A stretch of 64,000 nucleotides of DNA from Pseudoxanthomonas sp. X-1 (GTDB lineage: Bacteria; Pseudomonadota; Gammaproteobacteria; Xanthomonadales; Xanthomonadaceae). The notes beneath the pieces are model-generated. The model ran no database searches. It was not told the origin of the DNA and saw nothing but the letters and a program-made list of their open reading frames with translations. The translations under genes were made by a program, and so were the position numbers. Positions 17,247-26,828 of the stretch are shown here, in pieces. The stretch is from assembly GCF_020042665.1 (NCBI RefSeq), contig NZ_CP083376.1, positions 248,001 through 312,000 of the forward strand, read 5' to 3'. Every line of letters begins with the position of its first letter. Within the stretch, counting starts at the first letter, position 1.

Positions 17247-18146
17247 TTACTCGCGCTTGCCGCGCAGCCGCTCCAGCACCCCTTCCAGCGTATCCAGGTC
17301 GGTGTAGTGGATCACCAGCTTGCCGCGCCCGTTGCGCCCGTGCGCGATGGCCACGGTCGTGCCCAGCGTCTCGGACAGCTCGTTCTGCAGCGAGGCGATA
17401 TCGGCCTGCGGCACCGCGCGGGCCGGCTTCTTCTTGCCGCTGACCGGCACCCGGCCGGCGGCGAACTGCGAGGCGCGATGCTCGACCTCACGCACCGACC
17501 AGCCTTCGTCGGCGGCCTCGGACGCCAGCTTGCTGGCCAGCTCCGGCGACAGGGTGAGCAGCGCGCGGGCGTGGCCCATCTCCAGCCGGCGCGCCTCGAG
17601 CAGCGCGCGGATCGCCGGCGGCAGCTCCAGCAGGCGCAGCAGGTTGGACACCGCCGCGCGCGAACGGCCGACGGCCTCGGCGGCCTGGCCATGGGTCAGC
17701 GAGAATTCGTTGATCAGCCGCTGCAGCGATTGCGCCTCTTCCAGCGGATTGAGGTCCTCGCGCTGGATGTTCTCGATCAGCGCCATGGCGATGACGGTGC
17801 GATCGTCGAGCTCGCGCACCACCACCGGCACTTCGGCCAGACCGGCCTGCTGCGAGGCGCGCCAGCGGCGCTCGCCGGCGACGATCTCGTAGCGGCCATC
17901 GTCCTGCTGGCGCACCACGATCGGCTGGATCACGCCCTGGGCCTTGATCGAGTCGGCCAGCTCGTCCAGCTTGGCCGGGTCCATCGCCATGCGCGGCTGG
18001 TAGCGGCCCGGCTGCAGCTGCCCCACGGGCACGTTGCGCAGGACTTCGCCTGGCTGGGCCTCGGCCGGTGCGGTCTCGGCGGCCTTGGGGCCGAGCAGCG
18101 CTTCCAGGCCGCGGCCCAGGCCGCGCTTCTTGGGGGCGGCGGACAT
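17247..18146 (-). CDS. parB: Chromosome partitioning protein ParB
   Basis: A 299-residue ParB. The N-terminus (KKRGLGRGLEALLG) is the ParA-activating basic segment; the CTP-binding/ParB N-domain contains PGRYQPR and VVAGERRWRAS; the helix-turn-helix is at LTHGQAAEAVGRSRAAVSN; the C-terminal dimer domain ends the protein. Its ATG overlaps the parA stop by one base (TGATG). I found no copy of the parS consensus in this window, so the centromere is elsewhere. Confidence 0.96.
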   Translation of the reverse strand: MSAAPKKRGLGRGLEALLGPKAAETAPAEAQPGEVLRNVPVGQLQPGRYQPRMAMDPAKLDELADSIKAQGVIQPIVVRQQDDGRYEIVAGERRWRASQQAGLAEVPVVVRELDDRTVIAMALIENIQREDLNPLEEAQSLQRLINEFSLTHGQAAEAVGRSRAAVSNLLRLLELPPAIRALLEARRLEMGHARALLTLSPELASKLASEAADEGWSVREVEHRASQFAAGRVPVSGKKKPARAVPQADIASLQNELSETLGTTVAIAHGRNGRGKLVIHYTDLDTLEGVLERLRGKRE

Positions 18147-18946
18147 CAGTAGGTCTCCATGGGGGATTGCGGAGCGCGCGTGCGCTCCTGCTGGCGCCGG
18201 ATCAGCTCGCCGGCCAGGCCAAGATACGCCACGCCACCGCGCGAGGTCCGGTCGTAGCCGACGATGCTCTGGCCGTGGCTGGGCGCCTCGGCCACGCGGA
18301 CGTTGCGCGGCACGATGGTGCGGAACACCTTGTCGCCGAAGTGTTCGATGAGTTCGGCCGAGACCGCGTTGGCCAGGTTGTTACGCACGTCGAACATGGT
18401 GCGCAGCACGCCCTCGATCTCCAGCTTCGGGTTGAGCCGGCCGCGGATGGCGCTGATGGTGTCCATCAGCGCCGACAGGCCTTCCAGCGCGTAGTACTCG
18501 CACTGCATCGGCACCAGCACCGCGTCGGCGGCGGTCAACGCGTTGAGCGTCATCAGCGACAGCGCCGGCGGGCAGTCGATCAGGATCCAGTCGTAATCGG
18601 CGCGCAGCGGCTCCAGCGCGGCCTTCAGGCGCTGCTCGCGCTCGGGCTGGTCCATCAGCTGGATCTCGGCGGCGGTCAGGTCGATGTTGGCCGGCAGCAG
18701 GTCGAAGTCCTCGGCCGTGCGCACGATCGCCGCGCGCGCCTCGCATTCGCGCAGCAGCACCTCGAAGGCCGAGGCCTCGATCTGGCGCTTGTCCACGCCG
18801 CTGCCCATGGTCGCGTTGCCCTGGGCATCCAGGTCCACCAGCAGCACGCGCTGCGGCGCGCGCGCCAGGCCGGCGGCGAGGTTCACGGCGGTGGTGGTCT
18901 TGCCCACGCCACCCTTCTGGTTGGCGATGGCGACGATACGGGCCAT
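18146..18946 (-). CDS. parA: Chromosome partitioning ATPase ParA
   Basis: A 266-residue Walker-type ATPase (ParA/Soj) that moves origin regions with ParB. The deviant Walker A is KGGVGKTTTAVNLA (11-24), Walker A' is LLVDLDAQGNAT, and Walker B lies in DYDWILIDCPP. The upstream neighbour rsmG and downstream parB give the common rsmG-parA-parB order. It ends by overlapping parB, so both proteins come from one message. Confidence 0.97.
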   Translation of the reverse strand: MARIVAIANQKGGVGKTTTAVNLAAGLARAPQRVLLVDLDAQGNATMGSGVDKRQIEASAFEVLLRECEARAAIVRTAEDFDLLPANIDLTAAEIQLMDQPEREQRLKAALEPLRADYDWILIDCPPALSLMTLNALTAADAVLVPMQCEYYALEGLSALMDTISAIRGRLNPKLEIEGVLRTMFDVRNNLANAVSAELIEHFGDKVFRTIVPRNVRVAEAPSHGQSIVGYDRTSRGGVAYLGLAGELIRRQQERTRAPQSPMETY

Positions 18947-19002
18947 GCGAGGGCGTGTCCTGGGCGGATGGGGAAAGGAACGGGGGATTATGCGGGTTTC
19001 GG

Positions 19003-19641
19003 TCAGGCGCGTCCCACCGTGACCAGGTGACGCTCGCCGTCCTGGCCGGGCACCGCCAGCGGCACGGCGTCCACCAGTCGCCAGCCGGCGGGCAGGGCGG
19101 CGATCTCCGCGTGCGGCATCACGCCCTTCATCGCCAGCAGCAGGCCATCGGGCTTGAGCAGGTGGCCACCTACCTCGATGATGCCGGCCAGCGTGTCCAG
19201 CGCGCGGGCGGTGAGGCGGTCGAACGCGGCCGGGCGATCCAGCGCCTCGGCGCGGCTCTCGGCCACGCTGGCGTTGGTCAGCCCCAACTGACGCACGGCT
19301 TCGCGCAGGAAGCGCGCCTTCTTGCCGTTGCTCTCCACCAGGGTCACCTGCAGCCGCGGATGGGCGATGGCCAGCGGGATGCCGGGCAGACCGGGGCCGG
19401 TGCCCAGGTCGGCCAGCGTGCCCTCGGACACGAAGCGATGCATCGCCAGCGAGTCGAGCAGGTGGCGGGTGACCATCTGCCGCGGATCGCGCACGGCGGT
19501 GAGGTTGTAGGTGCCGTTCCAGCGCACCAGCAGCGCCAGGTAGGCCAGCAGCGGCGGCGCCAGCGCGGCGGACAGGCCGAGGTCGGCCAGCCCGTCGCGC
19601 AGCGGCGCCTCCAGGCCGGCGGGGAGGGAGTCGTGGGTCAT
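19003..19641 (-). CDS. rsmG: 16S rRNA (guanine527-N7)-methyltransferase
   Basis: RsmG (GidB) methylates G527 of 16S rRNA using SAM. The 212 residues from the ATG at 19641 fit the family. The SAM site is [16 protein letters not shown], with [11 protein letters not shown] and the later SRAEAL / TARAL motifs. It lies 56 bases before parA on the same strand, so probably shares its transcript. Confidence 0.96.
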   Translation of the reverse strand: MTHDSLPAGLEAPLRDGLADLGLSAALAPPLLAYLALLVRWNGTYNLTAVRDPRQMVTRHLLDSLAMHRFVSEGTLADLGTGPGLPGIPLAIAHPRLQVTLVESNGKKARFLREAVRQLGLTNASVAESRAEALDRPAAFDRLTARALDTLAGIIEVGGHLLKPDGLLLAMKGVMPHAEIAALPAGWRLVDAVPLAVPGQDGERHLVTVGRA

Positions 19642-19651
19642 CCCGGTGATT

Positions 19652-20332
19652 TTATCGCAGGCCCATGGCCGCACCGCCGGGCGCCGCACGCCAGGCCACC
19701 GCCGCCAGATAGTGCCGATGCGGCTGCCACTGCTGCAGCGTCCAGTCCGAAGGCGCGCCCAGGCGCGGATCGCAGGCGACCAGGCGCAGCGGCGCGCCTT
19801 CCAGGGCGTCGAGGCCGCCGACGGGCGCGAAGGTCAGCCGCTCCAGTCCGAACGAGATGCCATGCCCGTGCGCCTTCAGCAGCGCTTCCTTGGCGCACCA
19901 CAGGCGCAGGAAGGCGCCGGTGCGCTCGTGCTCGGGCAGCGCGCGCAGGGCCTGCGTCTCGGCGGGGGCGAAGAAGCGTTCGGCCAGTTCCAGCGCGCGC
20001 GGACGCGGACGCAGGCGTTCGACATCGACGCCCAGTTGCACCTGGGGTCCGGTCGCCAGCAGCAGGGCGTCGCCGCTATGGCTCCAGCCGACATCGTGCG
20101 CGGCCAGGGCGCCTTCCAGCCGCGGGCGCCCGCGTGGATCGCGCTGCAGCGGCAGCGCCTCCGGGTCGGTGCCGAACCAGTCCGCCAGCAGCGGACGCGC
20201 GACCGGCTCGCCCGAACCGCGCGCAGGATGCGAGGTCCACCACACCTGCAGCGGCCCGACGCGGTGCTGCGCGAAGAATGTTTCGCTCGGTTCAGCCATG
20301 TGCATGCGCCAGGCCGCGCAATGGAAATTCAT
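19652..20332 (-). CDS. 4'-phosphopantetheinyl transferase
   Basis: Transfers phosphopantetheine from CoA to carrier proteins. The Sfp-type signature is intact: [21 protein letters not shown] with the magnesium-binding Asp, and [16 protein letters not shown] with the WxxKEA motif. At 226 residues it is of the Sfp/EntD size, so it may serve polyketide or peptide synthases as well as fatty-acid carrier protein. The start is uncertain: the ATG at 20332 is used, but ATGs at 20305 and 20299 are in frame and none has a clear ribosome site. Stop and rsmG start are 10 bases apart. Confidence 0.92.
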   Translation of the reverse strand: MNFHCAAWRMHMAEPSETFFAQHRVGPLQVWWTSHPARGSGEPVARPLLADWFGTDPEALPLQRDPRGRPRLEGALAAHDVGWSHSGDALLLATGPQVQLGVDVERLRPRPRALELAERFFAPAETQALRALPEHERTGAFLRLWCAKEALLKAHGHGISFGLERLTFAPVGGLDALEGAPLRLVACDPRLGAPSDWTLQQWQPHRHYLAAVAWRAAPGGAAMGLR

Positions 20333-20511
20333 CGGAGAACCGGCCCTGCGTCTGTGAAGGCCGTAGCGCGCGGCGGCCCGCGCGACCCTGATTTTCAAGG
20401 GGTTTGGCGCATGTCGGGCGGCTTTCGTATACGACGGTTTCACGCCTGCGGCCGCCAAATCGTCCCACCCCCGCGACGGGGCTTTTCACCCTACGAATCG
20501 AGGAGAGCATC

Positions 20512-20763
20512 ATGGGCATCATCATCTGGTTGATTGTGGGCGGCGTCGTTGGCTGGCTCGCCAGCATCATCATGCGTCGTGACGCCCAGCAGGGCATCAT
20601 CCTGAACATCGTCGTCGGCATCGTCGGTGCCGCCATCGCCGGTTTCCTGGGCGGCGGCAGCATCAACCAGGCCATCACCGTCGGCACCTTCCTGTGGTCG
20701 CTGCTCGGTGCGGTGATCCTGCTGGCGATCGTGAACCTGTTCACCCGCAAGAGCGTGCGCTGA
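20512..20763 (+). CDS. GlsB/YeaQ/YmgE-type stress membrane protein
   Basis: An 83-residue membrane protein with three hydrophobic helices and the glycine-rich pattern of the transglycosylase-associated family (GGVVGWLASIIMRRDAQQG; VGIVGAAIAGFLGGG). These proteins are often induced by general stress; their mechanism is unknown. The ribosome site AGGAG is well placed, and a strong terminator follows 44 bases after the stop, so it is a single-gene unit. Confidence 0.92.
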   Translation: MGIIIWLIVGGVVGWLASIIMRRDAQQGIILNIVVGIVGAAIAGFLGGGSINQAITVGTFLWSLLGAVILLAIVNLFTRKSVR

Positions 20764-20806
20764 GCGCAGGCGACACGGCGCGCAGCGCGCGCCAGCGAGG
20801 ACATGG

Positions 20807-20837
20807 AAAGACCCGGGCTTGTCCCGGGTCTTTTTTT
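20807..20837 (+). terminator. Rho-independent terminator after the GlsB-type gene
   Basis: An 11-bp perfect stem, AAAGACCCGGG / CCCGGGTCTTT, with a 5-base loop and a run of seven T. It lies between convergent genes; the left side has only three A, so it works mainly for the plus-strand gene and much less for xthA. Confidence 0.93.
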
Positions 20838-20863
20838 GGCTGCGGTTGTTGCACGGGTGCCGC

Positions 20864-21631
20864 TCAGACGATTTCCACCCAGGCCGGCGCATGGTCGCTG
20901 GGGCGTTCGAGCTTGCGCGGGGCGCGGTCGATGCCGGCGGCGACCACCTGCGGCTTGAGCGCGTCAGAGACCAGGGTGAGGTCAATGCGTAGCCCCAGGT
21001 TGCGGCGGAACGCGGCCATCCGGTAGTCCCACCAGCTGAAGACGCCGGCCTCCTCGCTGTGCAGGCGGAAGGCGTCGTGCAGGCCGAGGCCGAGCAGCGC
21101 CCGCAGCGCCTCGCGCTCGGCCGCCGAGGTGAGGATGTGGTGCTCGTTCCAGACCTCCGGATCGTGCACGTCGCGCGCGTCGGGGGCGATGTTGAAATCG
21201 CCCAGCACCACCAGCCGCGGATGCATGGCCAGTTCGGCCTTGATCCATTCGCGCACGGCCTCCAGCCAGCGCAGCTTGTAGCCGTACTTGTCGGTGCCCA
21301 CGTCCTGTCCGTTGACCACATACAGGTTGACCACGCGCACGCCGCCGACGGTGCCGGCGATCACGCGCTTCTGCTCGTCCTCGAAACCGGGAATGCCGAC
21401 CTGCACGTCCTCGATCGCCCCGCGCGCCAGCAGCGCCACGCCGTTGTAGGTCTTCTGCCCGGCGAACACGCTGCGGTAGCCGGCCGCGGCCAGGGCAGCG
21501 TCGGGGAACTTGTGATCCTCCAGCTTGGTTTCCTGGATGCCGACCACGTCCGGCGAGAACTCGGCCAGCCACTGTTCCAGGTGCGGCAGGCGCACGTTGA
21601 GCGAGTTGACGTTCCAGCTGGCGATCTTCAT
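20864..21631 (-). CDS. xthA: Exodeoxyribonuclease III
   Basis: AP endonuclease and 3'-5' exonuclease of base-excision repair. The 255 residues start MKIASWNVNSLNVRLPHL and show GIQETKLED, YNGVALLAR, VLGDFNIAP (the catalytic DxN) and SDHAPAWVEI at the end: all metal and catalytic residues are present. Confidence 0.96.
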   Translation of the reverse strand: MKIASWNVNSLNVRLPHLEQWLAEFSPDVVGIQETKLEDHKFPDAALAAAGYRSVFAGQKTYNGVALLARGAIEDVQVGIPGFEDEQKRVIAGTVGGVRVVNLYVVNGQDVGTDKYGYKLRWLEAVREWIKAELAMHPRLVVLGDFNIAPDARDVHDPEVWNEHHILTSAAEREALRALLGLGLHDAFRLHSEEAGVFSWWDYRMAAFRRNLGLRIDLTLVSDALKPQVVAAGIDRAPRKLERPSDHAPAWVEIV

Positions 21632-21693
21632 GGGCGGCGGCGCGGCGGCAAGGGCGGCACAGCCTAACCCAGGCCGGCCGTTACACTGCGCGC

Positions 21694-22236
21694 ATGAGCA
21701 ATCTGCGCCCCTTCCTGGACAAACGCCCCGTGCTGGGGCAGCGCGTGTACGTCGACCCGGCGTGCACGGTGATCGGCGATGTCGCGTTGGGCGACGATGT
21801 CTCGGTGTGGCCGGGCACGGTGATCCGCGGCGACGTCAACCACGTGCGCATCGGCGCGCGGACCAACGTGCAGGACGGCACCATCATCCACGTCAGCCAC
21901 CACAGCCCTTACAACAAGGGCGGCTATCCGACCCTGATCGGCGAGGACGTCACCGTCGGCCACGGCACCATCATCCACGCCTGCACCATCGGCGATGCCT
22001 GCCTGATCGGCATGGGCGCCTGCGTGCTCGATGGCGCGGTCGTCGCGCATCACGCCTTCATCGGCGCCGGCGCGGTCGTCGGTCCGGGCAAGCGCGTGGG
22101 CAGCGGCGAGCTGTGGGTCGGCAATCCGGCGCGCCCGGTGCGGCAGCTGTCGGACAAGGACATCGAAGGCCTGCTGTATTCGGCCCAGCACTACGTGCGG
22201 CTGAAGGACCAGTACCTGGGCCAGGACAACGGCTGA
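21694..22236 (+). CDS. Gamma carbonic anhydrase-like hexapeptide protein (YrdA type)
   Basis: A 180-residue left-handed beta-helix protein with hexapeptide repeats through residues 20-130 (IGDVALGDDVSVWPGTVIRGDVNHVRIG). The three zinc histidines of gamma carbonic anhydrases appear in HVSHHSPYNKGGYPT and VGHGTIIHACTIGD. Bacterial YrdA/PaaY-type relatives often show little anhydrase activity, so a carbonic anhydrase role is not certain. Confidence 0.9.
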   Translation: MSNLRPFLDKRPVLGQRVYVDPACTVIGDVALGDDVSVWPGTVIRGDVNHVRIGARTNVQDGTIIHVSHHSPYNKGGYPTLIGEDVTVGHGTIIHACTIGDACLIGMGACVLDGAVVAHHAFIGAGAVVGPGKRVGSGELWVGNPARPVRQLSDKDIEGLLYSAQHYVRLKDQYLGQDNG

Positions 22237-22318
22237 CCGGGTTGTCAGCCGGCCTTGCCTCGGGCGACACTCGGCGCCCCGGGCATGGGGATGCCCACAT
22301 GGATGAAGGGGAAAGACG

Positions 22319-23212
22319 ATGCGGACGACGCTTCGCGGCCTGGCGGTCGCGTGCCTGATGGCGCTGGCCATGCCGGTGCTGGCCGATGAGGGGCAGCAGG
22401 CCCAGCAGCTGATCGACAGCCTGCAGTTCCGCAGCGGCCAGATCGAGGTCGGCCCGGCCCACGCGCACTTCAACCTGGGCACGCAGTTCCGCTATCTGGA
22501 CAAGGCCGACGCCCGCAAGGTGCTGGAGCAGCTCTGGGGCAACCCGGAGGACGACAGCGTGCTGGGCATGGTGGTGCCCACCCATCCGGGCCTGGATGAG
22601 CAGGACGGCTGGGCGGTGGTGGTGACCTACGACGACGAGGGTTACGTCTCCGACGCCGATGCGTCCAAGATCGATTACGACGAACTGCTCAAGCACATGC
22701 AGGAGGGCACGCGCGAGGCCAACGCCGAACGCGAGAAGGCCGGCTACGGCCGCGTCGACCTGGTGGGCTGGGCGGTGCCGCCGCGCTACGACGCCGGAGC
22801 CAAGAAGCTGTACTGGGCCAAGGAGCTGGCCTTCAACGGTCAGCCGGACCACACGCTCAATTACGACATCCGCGTGCTCGGCCGCCATGGCTATCTGAGC
22901 CTCAACGCGGTCTCGGCGATGGACGAACTGCCGAAGGTGCAGGCCGGCATGCAGCAGCTGCTGCCGATGACCGAGTTCGACGCCGGCGCGCGCTACGCCG
23001 ACCACAACCCGTCCACCGACAAGGTCGCCGCCTACGGCGTGGCCGCGCTGATCGGCGGTGGCCTGGCCGCCAAGACCGGCCTGCTGGCCAAGCTGGGCCT
23101 GCTGCTGGCCAAGTTCGGCAAGCTGCTGTTCCTGGGCGTGGTGGCGGCGGCCGCGGCGGTGAGGAAGTTCTTCGCCTCGCGCAAGGCCAAGGCCTCGGCG
23201 ACGGTGCGCTGA
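22319..23212 (+). CDS. DUF2167 membrane-associated protein
   Basis: A 297-residue exported protein: signal peptide to about residue 22 (ALAMPVLADEG), a soluble domain of the DUF2167 family with VVVTYDDEGYVSDADASKIDYDELL, WAVPPRYDAGAKKLYWAKEL and a final hydrophobic, alanine/glycine-rich C-terminal region (about 235-285) that probably inserts in the membrane. The function of the family is unknown. The leader holds GGGG just before the ribosome site (AAGGGGAAAG), a possible pairing site for the C-rich sRNA in this window. Confidence 0.87.
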   Translation: MRTTLRGLAVACLMALAMPVLADEGQQAQQLIDSLQFRSGQIEVGPAHAHFNLGTQFRYLDKADARKVLEQLWGNPEDDSVLGMVVPTHPGLDEQDGWAVVVTYDDEGYVSDADASKIDYDELLKHMQEGTREANAEREKAGYGRVDLVGWAVPPRYDAGAKKLYWAKELAFNGQPDHTLNYDIRVLGRHGYLSLNAVSAMDELPKVQAGMQQLLPMTEFDAGARYADHNPSTDKVAAYGVAALIGGGLAAKTGLLAKLGLLLAKFGKLLFLGVVAAAAAVRKFFASRKAKASATVR

Positions 23213-23214
23213 AC

Positions 23215-23481
23215 TCAGGGCGCCGTCGCCGCTTCCAGCGCGGTGAGGAAGGCCAGCGCTTCGCCGCGTGAAGCGCCGCACATCGACGGCCGCGGACGCA
23301 GGCTGGCGCACACGGCCGGGCGTTCGGGCCGGCCGAAGATCCGGCAGCGCAGGGCCTCGTCCAGCTGCACGCAGGGCACGCCGGCCGGCTTGCCCTGCGG
23401 CATGCCGGGGATCGGCGAGCTGATCGACGGCGCGATGCAGCAGGCGGCGCAGCCGCTGCGGCAGGAGACGGGCATGGACAT
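23215..23481 (-). CDS. YkgJ-type cysteine-cluster protein
   Basis: An 88-residue protein with the zinc/iron-chelating cysteine cluster of the YkgJ family: CRSGCAACC near the start, then [18 protein letters not shown] and CG. Eight cysteines suit metal binding (an Fe-S or zinc site). The ATG at 23481 is used; an ATG two codons later is equally possible. It is convergent with the DUF2167 gene, with 2 bases between stops. Function unknown. Confidence 0.85.
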   Translation of the reverse strand: MSMPVSCRSGCAACCIAPSISSPIPGMPQGKPAGVPCVQLDEALRCRIFGRPERPAVCASLRPRPSMCGASRGEALAFLTALEAATAP

Positions 23482-23612
23482 CGCGGCAGTGTAGGCCCTG
23501 GGCGGGCCGACGGCGGGGTGGGCAAGTCGCGCGGCGCTCGCTACAGTCTGGCCGGGGCAGGGACGACGGCAGGCATGCACAGGCAGGCGTGGGTTCTTCA
23601 ACGGGACGCTCG

Positions 23613-24329
23613 ATGACGGCCATCGCACAGGAGGCCGCACCGGCCGTGGTGCTCGATACCGTGCGCGAGGTGGTCACGCCAGAAGGCGTGTCGCTGCAGC
23701 TGCCCGCCGCCGGGCCGGTCCCGCGCGCGGTGGCCTGGGGCGTGGATCTGGTGGTGCGGGTGGCGCTGATGTTCGCCGTCACCCTGCTGCTGGGCCTGCT
23801 GGGCAAGTTAGGCGGCGGCCTGAGCCTGATCGTCGCCTTCCTCCTGCAATGGGGCTACATGATCGTGCTCGAGGCGCTGTGGCACGGGCAGACCCTGGGC
23901 AAGCGGGCGATGCGCCTGCGCGTGGTGCTGGCCAATGGCGCGCCGATCGGCTGGCCGGCGTCGATCACCCGCAACCTGCTGCGCGTGGTGGACATGCTGC
24001 CCTTCGGCTACGCCGCCGGGCTGGTGGTGAGTCTGATCGATCCATCCGCGCGCCGGCTGGGCGACCTGGCGGCCGGCACGCTGGTCGTCCATGCCGAGCA
24101 CGCCGAGCCGCCGGCGCCGGCGCCGATCAATGCCGTGGTGGTGCCGCGCGCCACGCTGCGCCCCGCCGAACAGGCGGCCATCGTCGCCTTCGGCGAACGC
24201 GCGCCGCAGCTCACGCCCGAGCGCCAGGTCGAACTGGCCGACCTGCTCGAGCCGCTGACCGGCGCGCGCGGCCCGGCCGGGGTGCTGCGCCTGTTCGGCA
24301 TGGCCAACTGGCTGCTGGGGCGGCGATGA
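23613..24329 (+). CDS. RDD-family membrane protein (operon gene 1)
   Basis: A 238-residue protein with an RDD domain: [16 protein letters not shown] gives the first Arg-Asp pattern, then two or three helices, [14 protein letters not shown] and [18 protein letters not shown]. The C-terminal 70 residues are cytosolic. RDD proteins are often linked to transport of small solutes or sodium/proton exchange; here it opens a six-gene operon with SpoIIM-like, DUF4129, DUF4350, MoxR and DUF58 genes. The ATG at 23613 is favoured over 23589. Its stop overlaps the next start (ATGA). Confidence 0.88.
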   Translation: MTAIAQEAAPAVVLDTVREVVTPEGVSLQLPAAGPVPRAVAWGVDLVVRVALMFAVTLLLGLLGKLGGGLSLIVAFLLQWGYMIVLEALWHGQTLGKRAMRLRVVLANGAPIGWPASITRNLLRVVDMLPFGYAAGLVVSLIDPSARRLGDLAAGTLVVHAEHAEPPAPAPINAVVVPRATLRPAEQAAIVAFGERAPQLTPERQVELADLLEPLTGARGPAGVLRLFGMANWLLGRR

Positions 24330-25327
24330 GGCAGGAGCAGTTCGTCGCACGCCACCAGCGCGAGTGGCAGGAGCTGGAGGACTGGCTGCGCACGCGCGCC
24401 GATGCGCGCCGCGCGCAGGACGCGCGCAACACCGGCGCGCTGGGCGACGAGGCCATGCCGCAGCGCTACCGGCGCATCGCCCAGCAGCTGTCGCTGGCGC
24501 GCCGCCGCGGCTACAGCGCGCAGGTCACCGGGCGCCTGCAGACGCTGATGGAACAGGGCCACCAGGTGCTCTACCGCACCCCGCCGCTGCGCTGGCGCAC
24601 GGCGCTGGAGTTCCTGATGGCCGGTTTCCCGCGGCTGGTGCGCAGCCAGGCCCGCTGCATGTGGGTGGCGCTGGTGCTGTTCGGCGCGCCGCTGGTGACC
24701 ATGACGGTGCTGCTGCAGTTCCGCCCCGAGCTGATCCATGCGCTGATGGATCAGCGCATGGTGGCGGCGATGGAGCGCATGTACGACCCGTCCAATCCGC
24801 GCATCGGTCGCGACAGCGGCAGCGACTGGATGATGTTCGGCGTCTATATCCGCAACAACATCGGCATCGGCCTGCAGACCTTCGCCAGCGGCCTGGTGGC
24901 GGGCGTGGGCAGCCTGGTGGTGCTGGTGAGCAACGGGCTGACCATCGGGGCGGTGTTCGGCCATCTCACGCGGATCGGCTCGGGCGGGCCGCTGTGGAGC
25001 TTCGTGTGCGGGCACGGCGCGTTCGAACTGACCGCCATCGTCATCGCCGGCGGCGCCGGCCTGCAGCTGGGCCTGAGCTGGCTGGCGCCGGGGCGGCGCA
25101 CGCGCGGGCAGGCGCTGATGCAGGCCGGCATCGTCGGGGCGCGGCTGTGCCTGGGCGTGGCCTTCATGCTGCTGGTGGCGGCCTTCGTCGAGGCGTTCTG
25201 GTCCTCGGTCGCCAGCATCCCGTATGCGGTGAAGTACGCCGTGGCGGCGGTGCTGTGGACCGGGGTGATCGTCTGGCTGTGGCGCGGCGGGCGCGGCGGC
25301 GCGGACAAGGAGCACGATGCGCGCTGA
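24326..25327 (+). CDS. SpoIIM-like (DUF95) membrane protein (operon gene 2)
   Basis: A 333-residue protein: about 110 cytosolic residues, rich in arginine, then five or six helices from residue 110. YIRNNIGIGLQTFASGLVAGVGSLVVLVSNGL and GHGAFELTAIVIAGGAGLQLG are typical of the stage II sporulation protein M family; in non-spore-formers the role is unknown. It overlaps RDD by 4 bases and DUF4129 by 11 bases. Confidence 0.88.
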   Translation: MRQEQFVARHQREWQELEDWLRTRADARRAQDARNTGALGDEAMPQRYRRIAQQLSLARRRGYSAQVTGRLQTLMEQGHQVLYRTPPLRWRTALEFLMAGFPRLVRSQARCMWVALVLFGAPLVTMTVLLQFRPELIHALMDQRMVAAMERMYDPSNPRIGRDSGSDWMMFGVYIRNNIGIGLQTFASGLVAGVGSLVVLVSNGLTIGAVFGHLTRIGSGGPLWSFVCGHGAFELTAIVIAGGAGLQLGLSWLAPGRRTRGQALMQAGIVGARLCLGVAFMLLVAAFVEAFWSSVASIPYAVKYAVAAVLWTGVIVWLWRGGRGGADKEHDAR

Positions 25328-26828
25328 GCAGCTCACGGTCGAACTGCGCGCGCGCTCGCCCTGGGAGGCGGTCGAGCTGGGCACCGCGCTGGTGCGCCGC
25401 CACGCCGGTGCCATCTGGAGGCCATGGCTGTGGCTGGCGCTGCCGGTGTTCGTGCTGGTCAACGCCGGCGCCTGGGCGCTGTCCTCGCCGCTGGCCTCGT
25501 GCCTGGTGCTGTGGTGGATCAAGCCGCTGTTCGACCGCGTTCCCCTGTATGTGATCTCGCGCGGCGTGTTCGGGCAGGCGCCGACCACGCGCCAGACCCT
25601 GGCCGCGCAGCTGCGCTGGGGCTGGCGGCCGATGCTGGGCTATCTGACCTGGCGCCGCTTCAGCGGCGCGCGCAGCCTGTTCCTGCCGATCGAGACGCTG
25701 GAAGGCGAGCGCGGCGCGCGCCTGCGGGCGCGCCGGCGCGTGCTGGGCGCGACGCTCTACGGCAACGCCCTGGTGCTGACGCTGGCGTTCCTGGGCTTCC
25801 AGCTGGCGCTGACGCTGGCGGGCGTGGCGATGGTGGCCGTGTTCGTGCCGATCGACTACCTGCCGCAGGCCGCGCGCGCGGGACTAGCGCTGCTGTCCGA
25901 TCCGCCGCTGTGGGCACAGCTGGGCTTCAACGCCTTCTTCTGGATCGCCATCGGTGCGGTCGAGCCGTTCTTCGTCGGCGCCGGCTTCGGCCTGTATCTC
26001 AACCGGCGCACGCAGATCGAGGCCTGGGACGTGGAGATCGCCTTTCGCCGGCTGCGCCAGCACCTGCTGGCCGCGTCCGCGCCGCTGGTGCTGCTGCTGG
26101 CGCTGGTCGGGGTGGCGCCGCTGCGCGCGCAGCAGCCGGCGCCGGCCAGCGAGGCGCCGCCGCCCGGGGTGGAGCAGGTGTTCGAAGGCCAGCGCGTGGA
26201 CGACGCGCGCTTCCGGCAGGCGGTCGCACGGGCCTATCGCGACCCGCTGATCGATCGCCATCGCACCGACCACACCTGGCAGCGCCGCCGGCCGCCCGAG
26301 GTCAGCGAGCCGCCCAAGCTGGACATGGGCTGGCTGGAAAGCGTGCAGCGCGTGCTGGCGTTCATCGGCGAGTGGGGGCTGTGGATCGTGCTGGGGCTGC
26401 TGGTGGTGTTCCTGCTCGTCAGTGCGCGCCACTGGTGGCCGTGGATGCGCGGGGTGCGCACGCCGCGGCCGGTGCCGGCGCCGGTGACCACCGGCGTGGT
26501 CGAACTGCCGCAGGTCCTGCCGCCGGACATCGCCGCCAGCGCGCGCCGGCTGTGGGCACAGGGCCAGCCGCGTCACGCTCTGGCCCTGCTGTATCGCGCC
26601 AGCGTCGAGGCGATGGCCGAGCGTGCCGGCGTGGTGCTGCCGCCCGGCGCGACCGAGGCGCAGTGCCTGCGCGCCGCGCAGCGCCAGCCCGAGGACGCCG
26701 ACCGTGGCCTGTTCGCGCGCATGGTGCGGGTGTGGCAGTACGCGGCCTACGCGCAGCGCCTGCCGCAGCCCGAGGAATTCGAGGCGCTGGTCGGCGCCCT
26801 GCAGGCGCGCTACCGGTGGCCGGCATGA
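25317..26828 (+). CDS. DUF4129 membrane protein (operon gene 3)
   Basis: A 503-residue protein. Residues ~1-270 hold several helices; a proline-rich stretch (AQQPAPASEAPPPGVEQ) leads to an exported segment, another helix at about 350-370 (LWIVLGLLVVFLLV), and a cytosolic DUF4129 domain at the C-terminus (HALALLYRASVEAMAERAG...TEAQCLRAA...YAAYAQRLPQPEEFEALV). DUF4129 is regularly found beside MoxR and DUF58 genes. The C-terminal domain resembles those fused to transglutaminase proteins, but no such catalytic domain is present here. Confidence 0.87.
   Translation: MRAEQLTVELRARSPWEAVELGTALVRRHAGAIWRPWLWLALPVFVLVNAGAWALSSPLASCLVLWWIKPLFDRVPLYVISRGVFGQAPTTRQTLAAQLRWGWRPMLGYLTWRRFSGARSLFLPIETLEGERGARLRARRRVLGATLYGNALVLTLAFLGFQLALTLAGVAMVAVFVPIDYLPQAARAGLALLSDPPLWAQLGFNAFFWIAIGAVEPFFVGAGFGLYLNRRTQIEAWDVEIAFRRLRQHLLAASAPLVLLLALVGVAPLRAQQPAPASEAPPPGVEQVFEGQRVDDARFRQAVARAYRDPLIDRHRTDHTWQRRRPPEVSEPPKLDMGWLESVQRVLAFIGEWGLWIVLGLLVVFLLVSARHWWPWMRGVRTPRPVPAPVTTGVVELPQVLPPDIAASARRLWAQGQPRHALALLYRASVEAMAERAGVVLPPGATEAQCLRAAQRQPEDADRGLFARMVRVWQYAAYAQRLPQPEEFEALVGALQARYRWPA

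Noticed and set aside
17247..20458. parS site near parAB
   Set aside because: No copy of the TGTTTCACGTGAAACA-type sequence was found; the closest, GGTTTCACGCC near 20437, matches only half.
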